Below, piece by piece: positions 10,490-18,388 of a DNA stretch of 37,143 bases (position 1 is its first letter; each line of letters starts with the position of its first letter). This stretch comes from Mycolicibacter senuensis. GTDB taxonomy: Bacteria; Actinomycetota; Actinomycetes; Mycobacteriales; Mycobacteriaceae. The stretch lies in assembly GCF_003284925.1 (NCBI RefSeq), contig NZ_QMEX01000028.1, positions 1-37,143 on the forward strand. The letters run 5' to 3'. The position numbers and the translations under genes were made by a program. The notes beneath the pieces are model-generated. The model searched no databases and was not told where the DNA came from. It worked only from the letters and a program-made list of their open reading frames with translations.

Positions 10490-10690
10490 ATGACCGGAAC
10501 CGAGGCCACCAGCGAACGAGGGTTGACACCCGGCGAGGCCTCCCGGCGTCTGGGCGAGGACGTCAACACCATCCGGCGGTGGGTTCGCACCGAGCAGTGT
10601 CCGGTGATCCGAGACGGACGCAAGCTCCGCATCCCGGCGGCGTGGGTTGACGACCCGAGTGGGTGGCTGGCCGGACTGAGCGGGGGCTAG
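10490..10690 (+). CDS. Small HTH excisionase-like protein
   Basis: A 66-residue protein made almost entirely of one winged-HTH/MerR-like DNA-binding domain: GLTPGEASRRLGEDVNTIRRWVRTEQCPVIRDGRKLRIPAAWVDD. The helix (TPGEASRRLG) plus NTIRRWV recognition helix and the following RKLRIP wing match the excisionase/AlpA-type fold. Its place beside attL and directly behind two probable arm sites suggests it is the recombination directionality factor that helps the integrase excise the island. The ATG at 10490 starts the domain; an upstream GTG at 10451 would put the arm sites inside the coding region. No clear ribosome site is seen. It could instead be a regulator of the leftmost genes. Confidence 0.65.
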   Translation: MTGTEATSERGLTPGEASRRLGEDVNTIRRWVRTEQCPVIRDGRKLRIPAAWVDDPSGWLAGLSGG

Positions 10691-10801
10691 CGCGGGTTCG
10701 GCCCCGGCGCGTCGAACACTCAGTGCACCAACAATTTTGTGTCGTTTGTGTGTTACTTGCTGGTGCCCAACTTTGCGACGACTACAGGATGGCCTGGCGG
10801 A

Positions 10802-10996
10802 GTGACGCGAGGCACGACGGTCGATGACCTGCGCCGGGAGATCGGCCGACTGGAGGACTTCGCCGGATTGCTCCCGACCCGGGTCGAAAGGCCGTGGTAC
10901 CTGACGGACTCCGTCTTGGCGGGAATCACCCAGCCGCCGGGAGGGCGCGCAAAACCCCAGGGCGTCGAGGACGGCCGTCTCAGGGCGGCCGGGTAA
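10802..10996 (+). CDS. Small hypothetical protein
   Basis: I do not recognise it. Sixty-four residues, acidic-to-neutral helix first (TTVDDLRREIGRLEDFAGLLP), then a Trp/Tyr segment (ERPWYLTDSVLAG) and a Gly/Arg-rich tail. Codon third positions are strongly G/C, as in real genes of this genome, which supports it over the long minus-strand frames across the same bases. The GTG at 10802 follows a GGCGGA ribosome-site-like stretch. The AT-richer 10730-10790 stretch upstream may hold its promoter. Reading in the same direction as the excisionase-like gene, it may belong to an early unit of the island. Confidence 0.45.
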   Translation: MTRGTTVDDLRREIGRLEDFAGLLPTRVERPWYLTDSVLAGITQPPGGRAKPQGVEDGRLRAAG

Positions 10997-11114
10997 TTCC
11001 CGTTCGCGTCGGGTCCTTGTCGGCTCGTCTCGGTACCCTGAAAGGGCTTCATGAGTTGCCGTCGCCAAGCTCCGACTGGACGGCACGCCAACGCCACGCT
11101 TGTGGGTGGCTCGG

Positions 11115-11351
11115 ATGACGAAGCGGCCCGCACCAACAGGTGATGGCAAGAGCACCTCCGCAGCGCGGGCCGGTGAACAACCGCGACAGGAGCCGAACCT
11201 GATGACCGCCGAGAAGGGCTGGATCGGTGAGCCACAGCCGCCAAAGCAGTGGCACGAGTCTCGTGCCTCCGCCGCACGTCGCTGGGTCCAGGATGAGCAG
11301 CGTCGCCGCCAGAAGCGCGGAGACTACAGCCCGGTGACGGTGGAGTGGTGA
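11115..11351 (+). CDS. Small basic hypothetical protein
   Basis: Not recognised. Seventy-eight residues: a disordered N-terminal half rich in Ala, Pro and Lys, and a C-terminal part with a Trp-containing amphipathic helix (PKQWHESRASAARRWVQDEQRRRQKRG) ending SPVTVEW. G/C-biased third positions support coding. The ATG at 11115 was chosen because upstream residues (MWVAR) continue into a region without a ribosome site. Small basic proteins of this type are frequent in mycobacteriophages and their relatives, so nucleic-acid contact is possible but unproven. It is convergent with the XRE regulator, with 18 bases between stops. Confidence 0.5.
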   Translation: MTKRPAPTGDGKSTSAARAGEQPRQEPNLMTAEKGWIGEPQPPKQWHESRASAARRWVQDEQRRRQKRGDYSPVTVEW

Positions 11352-11369
11352 GGTCTCGCGGCCACAGGG

Positions 11370-11639
11370 TCAAGGTTGTGGCATGGGGAGTTGGCTGACG
11401 AGTTCGCCAGGATCGATGTCGAGTCCTGCGGCGATCTTGACGATGGTTTCTAGCCGCAGGCTGCGCTGGCCGCGTTCGACTTTTCCCAGCTGCGTCCAGT
11501 GAATACCGCAGCGGACGGCAGCGGACTCTTGGCTCAGGCCAAGTACCGTGCGGCGGTCGCGGACCCGTTCCCCGAAAACACGGGTGGTCTCGTTGAGGGC
11601 TGGGTTGGGTTGGTCGTCGAGCACGGTGTCCAACGACAT
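11370..11639 (-). CDS. XRE-family HTH regulator
   Basis: An 89-residue DNA-binding protein. The HTH_3 domain spans about residues 20-80: FGERVRDRRTVLGLSQESAAVRCGIHWTQLGKVERGQRSLRLETIVKIAAGLDIDPGELV, with the classic LSQE turn and KVERG. It is likely the repressor or timing regulator of the island's left arm. The ATG at 11639 was preferred to one at 11729 because two direct 10-bp repeats (11671-11695), probable operator half sites, then lie upstream instead of inside the gene. It is divergent from the PGRS gene, so it may control that promoter too. No ribosome site is obvious. Confidence 0.75.
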   Translation of the reverse strand: MSLDTVLDDQPNPALNETTRVFGERVRDRRTVLGLSQESAAVRCGIHWTQLGKVERGQRSLRLETIVKIAAGLDIDPGELVSQLPMPQP

Positions 11640-11670
11640 ACGGCTCAAGCGAAATCGGCCAGAGCGCAAC

Positions 11671-11695
11671 GCACCCATGCATGTTGCACCCATGC
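11671..11695. repeat. Direct repeats upstream of the XRE gene, possible operator
   Basis: GCACCCATGC occurs at 11671-11680 and 11686-11695, a 15-bp period, 32-56 bases before the XRE start. Tandem half sites just upstream of an HTH gene suggest autoregulation. Confidence 0.35.
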
Positions 11696-11898
11696 GTATC
11701 AGGCCTGTATTGTCAGCGGACCCGTTCACGATTGCTCATGTGGACTTGCTTCCATAAAACAGGTCAACTAGTCAATTATAGAAACTTCAGATAGTTTTAA
11801 TGAAACTGTGAACTAGGTCGGGAGTTCCGTCGACTTCACGACCTCGTTTCTGGCAGGCAAGTGGTTCTAGGTTTGACTCCCCCAGCAAGGAGCTGTGC

Positions 11899-14061
11899 AT
11901 GAGCGGTCGCCGTACTGTCGAACAACGTCGTTCGTCGAGTCGGTACAGCAGGGCGCAGCATCGTGTCCTGGGAGCTGGAAGTGCGGTCAGCGCTTTCTTG
12001 GCTTTTGGGATGACGCCGCTGACCGCGCCCACCGCGCAGGCCGACGTTGGTGACGTGATCATCGATACGGTGGCCTCGCTGTTCGAGTCCTCGACCTGGT
12101 CAGACCCCGACGCCCTCGGCGCGGCATGGGACACCCTGATCCTGCAGGACAATTGGGATGCCCTGCTTCTGAACTTGGACGACCCCGGCTTCGGAGCGGT
12201 CGTGTTCAACGAGTACTTCTACACCCCGCTGCACGACTCCATCGACACCTGGATCAACAGCTCTGACGGCCAAGTCTTCGCCAACTTCGTCAACTCCGCA
12301 TCGGGGCAGTATCTGATCGGAGACGGCGCTCACGGAACCGCCGACAACCCCGATGGCGGGAACGCCGGGTTACTGTTCGGCGACGGCGGCAACGGATACG
12401 GCTACAGCGGCAGCGGCGGCAACGCGGGGTGGCTCTTCGGCGACGGCGGACACGCCGGGTCGGCGGACGCAGGCAGCATTCACACATCGATCACGACCTT
12501 CGCGGCCGAAAATTCGGGTCCGATCAACGGAACCGCCGGTGTTGGTGGCAACGCCGCATTCCTGTTCGGCAACGGAGGCAACGGCACCAACGGCGGCGAC
12601 GGTCAGTTCGGCGGCAACGGCGGAGCCGGTGGTGCAGGCGGTAACGGCGGCTACTTCTTCGGCAACGGTGGCAACGGCGGTAACGGCGGTAACGGCGGCG
12701 ACGGCGTTCTTGGTATTCACGCCGGTCTGGGTGGCGATGGCGGCACGGGTGGCGCTGGCGGTGCGGGTGGGCTCCTGTTCGGTGCTGGCGGTGCTGGCGG
12801 CACGGGTGGCAGCGGAGGGGCCGGTGCAAGCGCCGCCCTCGTCGATGGCCCGCTAAGTGGTCTTCACGGCGGCTCGGGCAGCGCTGGCGGCGACGGTGGT
12901 GCCGGTGGCGTCGGCGGTGCTGGCGGACAACTCTTCGGCGCAGGCGGCCACGGCGGTGACGGCGGTACGGGTGGTCGCGGCGGCGACGGAGCCGACGGCG
13001 TAGCCGGGCTCTCTCAAACAGGTGCGGTAGCCGGAGACGGGACCAACGGAGGTAGCGGCGGCAACGGTGGCAATGGCGGTCTCGGCGGAGGCGGCGGCCG
13101 GGGTGGGCTGCTGGCCAACGACGGTCGAGCAGGCGATCAAGGAACGGGTGGAGTAGGCGGTAACGGAGGAAACGGAGGCGTCGGCGGACAGGGTGCAGAC
13201 GGTGCCGACGGTTTCTACAGCGATTTTTCGACGATCGGTGGGCCTGAGCAGCACCCCCACGGCTACGCGGGTCAAGACGGCGGCAACGGAGGTAACGCCG
13301 GTGCAGGAGGAGCGGGCGGTAAGGGCCTCGGCGGTGTCCGCGCTGCTGACGGGATCAACGGTGTCGCCGGTCGAGGCGGCAACGGCGGCACCGGCGGCAC
13401 CGGTGTGTCCGGCAACTCCGGCAGCCCTTTTACTTGCTTGTCTTGCCCCGGTAACGGTGGCGCGGGCGGCAACGGTGGCCGTGGCGGCCTGGAAGTCGAC
13501 GGCATCACTCGTGGCAACGGCGGCCACGGCGGTGATGGTGGCGTCGGCGGGACCGGCAGACAGGGCGATGACGGACTACAGGGGACCTATTGGGCTAGCC
13601 CCCACGGTGGAGACGGCGGCGTCGGCGGCGTCGGCGGTACCGGTGGCGGCGGTGGAGATGGCCACGTGGCGGGCAACGGCGGCGCGGGCGGCTCAGGCGG
13701 TGCCGGTGGCTGGGGCGGCAACGGTGCCAATGAGAGCGGTACTAATCCGACAGGGCCAGCTGGTAGCGGAGGCCGAGGCGGCGATGGCGGCGTCGGCGGA
13801 CAGGGTGGCACACCAGGCCAGGGCCAGATCGCTGGCCACTACGGCGCAGCCGGTGAGGGTGGTCTCGGCGGTCAGGGCGGTAACGGCGGGCTCACCCTTG
13901 ACGGTCAGCACGCCGCAGGCGGCGACGGCGGCAATGGCGGTGCGGGCGGCACCGGTGTCGGCGACGGAGTTGGCGGTAGCGGCGGTAGCGGCGGCGCTGG
14001 AGGGAACGGCACACCGCCGGGTGTTGATGGTGTAGACGGACCCGACGGTGACGGCCGCTGA
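11899..14061 (+). CDS. PGRS-type glycine-repeat protein with signal-peptide N-terminus
   Basis: A 720-residue exported protein. Residues 1-50 are a long, basic signal sequence ([23 protein letters not shown], then [23 protein letters not shown]) where PE_PGRS proteins would have a PE domain. Residues 50-150 form a non-repetitive domain ([16 protein letters not shown]... [13 protein letters not shown]). From about 150 to the end there are dense GGxGGx repeats with NGGNGG, GAGGxGG and LFGxGG blocks, which in PGRS proteins form glycine-rich polyproline-II helical sheets. A lone CLSC pair interrupts at about 513-516. An AAGGAG site precedes the ATG by about 6 nt. Role unknown; surface exposure is inferred. 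It leads the exported-protein block and lies on a mobile island, which is unusual for PGRS genes. Confidence 0.85.
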   Translation: MSGRRTVEQRRSSSRYSRAQHRVLGAGSAVSAFLAFGMTPLTAPTAQADVGDVIIDTVASLFESSTWSDPDALGAAWDTLILQDNWDALLLNLDDPGFGAVVFNEYFYTPLHDSIDTWINSSDGQVFANFVNSASGQYLIGDGAHGTADNPDGGNAGLLFGDGGNGYGYSGSGGNAGWLFGDGGHAGSADAGSIHTSITTFAAENSGPINGTAGVGGNAAFLFGNGGNGTNGGDGQFGGNGGAGGAGGNGGYFFGNGGNGGNGGNGGDGVLGIHAGLGGDGGTGGAGGAGGLLFGAGGAGGTGGSGGAGASAALVDGPLSGLHGGSGSAGGDGGAGGVGGAGGQLFGAGGHGGDGGTGGRGGDGADGVAGLSQTGAVAGDGTNGGSGGNGGNGGLGGGGGRGGLLANDGRAGDQGTGGVGGNGGNGGVGGQGADGADGFYSDFSTIGGPEQHPHGYAGQDGGNGGNAGAGGAGGKGLGGVRAADGINGVAGRGGNGGTGGTGVSGNSGSPFTCLSCPGNGGAGGNGGRGGLEVDGITRGNGGHGGDGGVGGTGRQGDDGLQGTYWASPHGGDGGVGGVGGTGGGGGDGHVAGNGGAGGSGGAGGWGGNGANESGTNPTGPAGSGGRGGDGGVGGQGGTPGQGQIAGHYGAAGEGGLGGQGGNGGLTLDGQHAAGGDGGNGGAGGTGVGDGVGGSGGSGGAGGNGTPPGVDGVDGPDGDGR

Positions 14062-14118
14062 GTTTCGCGCGCCACACCACAGTCATCGACCCCCGAGAAC
14101 CTGACGGGAATCAGGACA

Positions 14119-14811
14119 ATGACCTCTATCGACAAGCTGTTCATCGGTATCGCGCTGGCTGCCGCAACGGCCGGAGTCGCACTTAGTGTCTCGTGCGCGA
14201 CGTCGGTGGCGGGCCCCAACGACAAGTACGTCCACCCAACAAAGCCGATCACCGACCCCGTGAAGCAGAGGGCATTCGTCTGTTCCAGTTTCGACCGCTA
14301 TGGGGTGCGCAGCGACGTCATCGACGGGATGCTCCACGACCTAGCTTCCTGGGGTCGGAGCTCGTTTACCAAAGGCGTCATCGACGCTGCCGTATACGGA
14401 GAATGCCCCCAGTACATGAACAGCTACCTCGCCGTGATCCGCGAGCGGAATCAGTCGAGACTCCCTGCAACCGAAGCGGATCGGCGGCCCGCCCCGACGC
14501 AGCAGGCACAGCTACCACCCGAAACGGACGTACCAAACCTCAGGAAGGTGGCGGCTGCCGAAGCGGCATGCGCACCTCGTCGACATTTCCCGTTCGGCCG
14601 CGATGTTCACGGCCACACCTACGTCTGTTTTACGGTTTACCAAAGGCCGTCGCAGGGCCATTGGATACCAGTGCCGCCGCTAATCGGGGTCCGAGACCCG
14701 GGAACGTACTGCAGCAGAAGTCAGGGGACCGCGCAGTCTCCGGAGGGCCTGCCTCTGCTGTGCAGCGAGATGGGCCGCTGGTACGAAAACACCGACAACC
14801 TGCCCAACTGA
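14119..14811 (+). CDS. Exported DUF732-like protein, possible lipoprotein
   Basis: A 230-residue protein. Residues 1-32 form a signal sequence (MTSIDKLFIGIALAAATAGVALSVSCATSVAG); LSVSC resembles but does not fully match a lipobox, so lipid attachment is uncertain. Residues 46-107 resemble DUF732 (VKQRAFVCSSFDRYG...VIDAAVYGECPQYMN, with the closing YCPQ-like motif). A linker TEADRRPAPTQQ follows, whose DNA is nearly repeated in the kinase gene. Residues 150-230 are Cys-containing with no recognised family (CAPRRHFPFG, YVCFTVYQ, CSRSQG, LLCSEMGRWYENTD), perhaps a small disulfide-bonded extracellular domain. AGGA precedes the ATG. Lying 57 bases behind the PGRS stop, it probably shares that message. 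Confidence 0.7.
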   Translation: MTSIDKLFIGIALAAATAGVALSVSCATSVAGPNDKYVHPTKPITDPVKQRAFVCSSFDRYGVRSDVIDGMLHDLASWGRSSFTKGVIDAAVYGECPQYMNSYLAVIRERNQSRLPATEADRRPAPTQQAQLPPETDVPNLRKVAAAEAACAPRRHFPFGRDVHGHTYVCFTVYQRPSQGHWIPVPPLIGVRDPGTYCSRSQGTAQSPEGLPLLCSEMGRWYENTDNLPN

Positions 14812-14895
14812 CATGACGCGAGCAATTACACGCATCCGACGTGTCTCGCAGAACCGGCATCACACCGAACTCAACCACGACACATAGGTGTAGCG

Positions 14896-15549
14896 ATGAC
14901 CAGAACCACTCGCCTTGGGCTCGCGATTTGCGCGGCCCTGACCTCAGGCCTGCTCGGAGCCGGAATCTGCTCAGCAGAACCGGGTCCAATGGATCCCGGC
15001 TACTGCGGTGCACGCCAAGATCCACTCGACTGCGTGCCCTATGACGGCCCGACCCCACCACCGCTGAGCAGAGGCGAGGCTACGTATCTGACCCTCGTCC
15101 GCCCCGGTTACTCCGCCGACGACGCCACCCTGCTACGCATCGGACGCGGCACCTGCAACATGCTCCGAGGCGGGACGTCGTCCAACTATGTCGTCAAGGA
15201 TATCGCCAGCCACTTACAGACCCCACAAGCGGACGCGACTCACCTACTCAACGCCGCGAACGCTCAGATCTGCCCCGACCTCACCATCGGACCAGACGGA
15301 GTAGCCAGACGGTTCTCGGACCGCTCGGACTCCTACAACATCGGTTATCGCGAGGGAGTGGAGCCAAAGTTCTTGGAATATATCAACGAGTTCGGGGAAA
15401 GTCCCGAACATTTATGCAGGGAAATGTCGGATACCCGACGTGATGTCAAGCTCGGTGGCAATCCCAATATCGACCCGGCCGACTACGTGCGGGGCTGCCT
15501 TGCCGGTATCCGCGACGCGAGAAAGTCGACTGCACCACCCCCCAGGTAG
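14896..15549 (+). CDS. Secreted protein: DUF732 plus a module shared with the neighbouring kinase
   Basis: A 217-residue exported protein. Signal peptide at 1-27 (MTRTTRLGLAICAALTSGLLGAGICSAEP). DUF732 occupies about 57-130 (GEATYLTLVRPGYSADDATLL...CNMLRGG...NAANAQICPDL). Residues 144-208 are a module with conserved SDSY, IGY, INE, SPE, DVKLGG, DY, GCL and GIRDAR motifs and two Cys, about 60% identical by eye to residues 419-484 of the kinase downstream. The reading frame stops right behind this module at a run of six C (15538-15543). In the next frame the Pro-rich EADRR linker of its relatives continues, so a one-base insertion may have shortened it. The shared module suggests that it and the kinase ectodomain bind the same partner or each other; that is inference. 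Confidence 0.75.
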   Translation: MTRTTRLGLAICAALTSGLLGAGICSAEPGPMDPGYCGARQDPLDCVPYDGPTPPPLSRGEATYLTLVRPGYSADDATLLRIGRGTCNMLRGGTSSNYVVKDIASHLQTPQADATHLLNAANAQICPDLTIGPDGVARRFSDRSDSYNIGYREGVEPKFLEYINEFGESPEHLCREMSDTRRDVKLGGNPNIDPADYVRGCLAGIRDARKSTAPPPR

Positions 15550-15658
15550 GCCCCTAGCGCGGAGGCCCTCATCTGAGGCCGATCGGCGGTCCGCACCGGC
15601 CCAACAGGCACCGCTACCAACGGTAGCGCGGCAACCAATCGTCGGCAGACCCTACTGA
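15544..15658 (+). other. Out-of-frame tail of the preceding gene (probable frameshift relic)
   Basis: Read one base later than the gene, these bases give PGRPLARRPSSEADRRSAP and then AQQAPLPTVARQPIVGRPY before a TGA at 15656-15658. The EADRRSAPAQQAPLP part matches linkers in the 14119 gene (EADRRPAPTQQAQLP) and the kinase (EADRRPVPAQPAPP), so it was once coding. Removing one C from the six-C run would join it to the gene. Confidence 0.55.
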
Positions 15659-15687
15659 TGAGCCACACCACCTAGAAAGGAAACCGC

Positions 15688-17490
15688 ATGGAGGGCACGC
15701 CATTCGGGCGATATCGATTGGTCGAGGTGCTGGGCCGTGGCGGCATGGGAGAGGTCTGGCGGGGCTTCGACACCGTCACCGAGCGGACCGTGGCGGTCAA
15801 GGTGTTGCCCGCGCATCTGGCTGGTGACGAGGGGTTCCAGCAGCGCTTCCTGCGAGAAGCCAAGGCGGCGGCCAGCCTCAACGAACCGCACGTCGTGCCG
15901 ATCTACGACTTCGGCGAAATCAACGACCGTCTGTTCGTAGCCATGCGCCTCGTCGACGGCCACGACCTCCAAACCCTGCTCGCCGACGGTCCGTTAGCAC
16001 CCGATCGGGCCGTGGCCATCATCGAGCAGGTCGCATCAGCGTTGCAGGCCGCCCATGGTATTGGCCTTGTCCACCGTGACGTCAAACCCTCCAACGTCCT
16101 TGTCGGCGAAGACGACTTCGCCTACCTGATCGACTTCGGGATCGCCCGCCTTGCCGGGGAGACCGGATTGACCAGCACCGGCATGACACTGGGTACATGG
16201 CCGTACATGGCCCCAGAACGGTTTCGGACCGGCACAGCCGACGCCCGCTCCGATGTCTACGCGCTGACCTGCGTACTGCACCAAGCGCTGACCGGACAAC
16301 AGCCGTTTCCAGGGGAGAGCCTGGAGCAGATCGCAACGGGCCACATGTTCGACCCACCTCCCCGACCTTCGGCTATCCGGGGCAGCGTTCCCGCAGCACT
16401 GGACGACGTCATCGCCACCGGCATGGCCAAGGACCCCGACGAGCGCTACGCCACCGCCAGGGAACTTGCCCAGGCAGCTCGGCGAGCGGCATTGCCAGCG
16501 ACGGTCAGCCACGCAACAATCGCCGCCGCCGGGGCAGCGACGCTCGCGGCTCCCGCACCCGAACTCAACTACGTCCCGACCCAGGTGGCCCCGGCCTCGG
16601 CCGTGCTTGATGGTGCGCCGTCGGAACGGCCCGATCAGGTGCAGGAACTAGATGAACAACGTGCCGAGACGCGCCGAAGCCGTTGGGCGATCTCGTCTTT
16701 CATCCTAGGATTGATCGGGGGGATTGGAGTCGGGTTCGGACCACCGGGCTGGGTCTTCTATGCCTTCACAGCTGTTGCACTAGCAGGGGTGGCGTTTGGA
16801 GTCGTCGCGCTGGCGAATATTCGCCAGACGCATCAGCGTGGCCGTTGGTTAGCGGTCTCAGGGGCAGCGTTCGGGGCAATATGGCTGTTGTTTGCCGTCT
16901 TCGTTGGTCTGACTGTCTCGCCCGGTCTGCCCTCGGGCCACTCGGACTCTTACAAGATCGGATATCACGACGGGTCGGACCCGACGTTCTTGGACGAATT
17001 GATCAATGAGGGCGGCATGAGCCCCGAAAAGATATGCCGAGACAGCCTGGATGCCCGACAGGATGTGAAACTTGGCGGCGATCCCAAGATCGACTCAGGC
17101 GACTACATGCAGGGCTGCCTCGACGGCATCCGAGACGCGAGAAGGCCAGCTGCCGGGCACAGCACGTCGGCCGCCCCATCGACACACACATCACACCCTG
17201 CAAACGAAGCGGATCGGCGTCCCGTCCCCGCCCAGCCAGCGCCGCCCGACCCCGATGTGGTCTTCGTGCAGCGATTAATAGACGCCGGGCTCACGATCAA
17301 AGACCGCGCCGGGGTGATCCAGATGGGGCACAACGTCTGCGACTATCTGGGCGATCACTCGAAGCAGCAGACCATCGACGACATGTACCGGGACCAGGAG
17401 GAACGCTGGGACAAGCCCAGCAAGGAGAAGGTGGCCGCCATGGTCGAAAGCTCGATCGCCGTCTACTGCCCGCAATACAGTGGACGGTAG
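15688..17490 (+). CDS. Transmembrane Ser/Thr protein kinase with DUF732 ectodomain
   Basis: A 600-residue receptor-like kinase. The cytosolic kinase domain is complete: GRGGMGEVW (17-24), Lys38 in VAVKVLP, HRDVKPSN (129-136), DFGIAR (149-154), APE (175-177). After a linker, residues 333-411 are three hydrophobic segments resembling a DUF4190 membrane domain (ALANIRQTHQRGRWLAVSG), unlike the single helix of most mycobacterial kinases. Outside lie the module shared with the secreted neighbour (419-484), an EADRR Pro-rich linker, and a C-terminal DUF732 (about 520-600, ending VYCPQYSG). AGAAAGGA precedes the ATG. It ends the same-strand exported block and plausibly senses its products or their ligand. 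Kinases carried on an integrative element with such an ectodomain are, to my knowledge, not a described system. Confidence 0.88.
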   Translation: MEGTPFGRYRLVEVLGRGGMGEVWRGFDTVTERTVAVKVLPAHLAGDEGFQQRFLREAKAAASLNEPHVVPIYDFGEINDRLFVAMRLVDGHDLQTLLADGPLAPDRAVAIIEQVASALQAAHGIGLVHRDVKPSNVLVGEDDFAYLIDFGIARLAGETGLTSTGMTLGTWPYMAPERFRTGTADARSDVYALTCVLHQALTGQQPFPGESLEQIATGHMFDPPPRPSAIRGSVPAALDDVIATGMAKDPDERYATARELAQAARRAALPATVSHATIAAAGAATLAAPAPELNYVPTQVAPASAVLDGAPSERPDQVQELDEQRAETRRSRWAISSFILGLIGGIGVGFGPPGWVFYAFTAVALAGVAFGVVALANIRQTHQRGRWLAVSGAAFGAIWLLFAVFVGLTVSPGLPSGHSDSYKIGYHDGSDPTFLDELINEGGMSPEKICRDSLDARQDVKLGGDPKIDSGDYMQGCLDGIRDARRPAAGHSTSAAPSTHTSHPANEADRRPVPAQPAPPDPDVVFVQRLIDAGLTIKDRAGVIQMGHNVCDYLGDHSKQQTIDDMYRDQEERWDKPSKEKVAAMVESSIAVYCPQYSGR

Positions 17491-17691
17491 TGAACCCGGA
17501 TGGGCCACTTCCCCGTCTAGGCGATGAATAACGTCGGTACCACCGGGGGGTGCCAGGCCGCGAGCATCGCTGCAGGCTGCGCGTCAGTGACGAGCGTGCC
17601 AACTGCCATGCTCCCGATCGGTGTCTCGATTCTTTAGTTTCGAGAGGCTATCCGGTGACATCGACGGCAGCAACGTTTTCCGAGGTCAAGA

Positions 17692-17741
17692 ATCTCAAAA
17701 GTCCTCTCTTATCTAAAGTCCAAGATTCGTTATTTTGAGAT
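17692..17741. repeat. Inverted repeat before the serine recombinase (possible res/operator)
   Basis: ATCTCAAAA (17692-17700) and TTTTGAGAT (17733-17741) are perfect 9-bp inverted copies, 32 bp apart, in an AT-rich stretch. A second inner pair, GAATCT (17690-17695) and AGATTC (17723-17728), overlaps. The right arm runs into the -10 of the recombinase. Small serine recombinases bind such paired sites for both recombination and self-repression. Confidence 0.5.
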
Positions 17742-17746
17742 ATGAT
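17741..17746 (+). promoter_or_regulatory. -10 of the recombinase gene (leaderless)
   Basis: TATGAT lies 7 nt before the GTG at 17754. The inverted repeat arm ends inside it, so binding there should block transcription. Confidence 0.5.
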
Positions 17747-17753
17747 AGGCGGC

Positions 17754-18350
17754 GTGACTGCTCCCCTCTTTGCCCCCGAGACCGGTCAGCTCCTCGGTTA
17801 CGCCCGGGTATCCACCGGCCACCAGTCCCTCGATGCTCAGGCGGACGCGCTGACCAGCATCGGGGTCAGCCGACAACGCATCTACTCCGACAAGCTGACC
17901 GGCACCTCCACGAAAGAACAGCGTCCCGGCCTGGCCACATTGCTGGACTACGCTCGGCCCGGCGACACGATCGTGGTCGTCGGTATCGACCGACTGGGCC
18001 GTAACGCGGCCGAGGTCATGACCACCATCCGTGACTTGGGCCAGCGCGACATCATCTTGCGTTCGCTGCGGGAAGGCATCGATACATCGAACGCGACCGG
18101 GCGCATGGTCGCTGGAGTGCTCGCGTCCCTAGCCGAGCTCGAACTGGAGCTTGGTCGGGAACGGCGGGCGGCGGCCAAGGCGGCCAGGAAGGCTCGCAAC
18201 CTGCCTATTGGGCGGCCTCGCGCCATCAGCGACGACAAGTTGGCCCTTGCCCAGCGAATGCGGGCCAGCGGCGAACCGGTACCGGTGATCGCCGAGGCCC
18301 TCGACGTCAAGATTCCGACGCTCTACCGCTATCTGGCCGAGAAAGGCTGA
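17754..18350 (+). CDS. Small serine recombinase (resolvase/invertase type)
   Basis: A 198-residue site-specific recombinase. The catalytic domain has GYARVSTGHQSLDAQ (nucleophile Ser about 20), then DKLTGTSTKEQRPGL and the VVVGIDRLGRN active-site arginine motif. The long helix E (GRMVAGVLASLAELELELGRERR) and a C-terminal HTH (ISDDKLALAQRMRASGEPVPVIAEALDVKIPTLYRYL) complete the resolvase layout at normal length. The GTG at 17754 was preferred to an ATG at 17742 because the -10 TATGAT overlaps that ATG and fits leaderless transcription from the GTG. The element already has a tyrosine integrase, so this enzyme probably serves another purpose: resolving dimers, inverting a segment, or marking a nested mobile unit. 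No second copy of its inverted-repeat site was seen by eye. Confidence 0.88.
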   Translation: MTAPLFAPETGQLLGYARVSTGHQSLDAQADALTSIGVSRQRIYSDKLTGTSTKEQRPGLATLLDYARPGDTIVVVGIDRLGRNAAEVMTTIRDLGQRDIILRSLREGIDTSNATGRMVAGVLASLAELELELGRERRAAAKAARKARNLPIGRPRAISDDKLALAQRMRASGEPVPVIAEALDVKIPTLYRYLAEKG

Positions 18351-18388
18351 TCCGCACCGACGCGTGGGCGCAGCTCGTGCTTGCGAGG

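Noticed and set aside
10753..11682. A 309-residue minus-strand frame across the left end of the island
   Set aside because: It overlaps two plus-strand small genes with good third-base bias and the XRE gene, and its protein is Arg/Pro/His-rich without any motif.
11787..12209. A 140-residue minus-strand frame before and within the PGRS gene
   Set aside because: It covers the AAGGAG site and signal peptide of the PGRS gene. The TTCTAGGTTTGACTCCC stretch within it recalls a tRNA T-arm, but no acceptor or anticodon arm pairs with it.
12350..14050. Dense short repeats that could look like a CRISPR or satellite array
   Set aside because: The repeats are irregular GGxGGx codons in one long open frame; there are no constant direct repeats with unique spacers.
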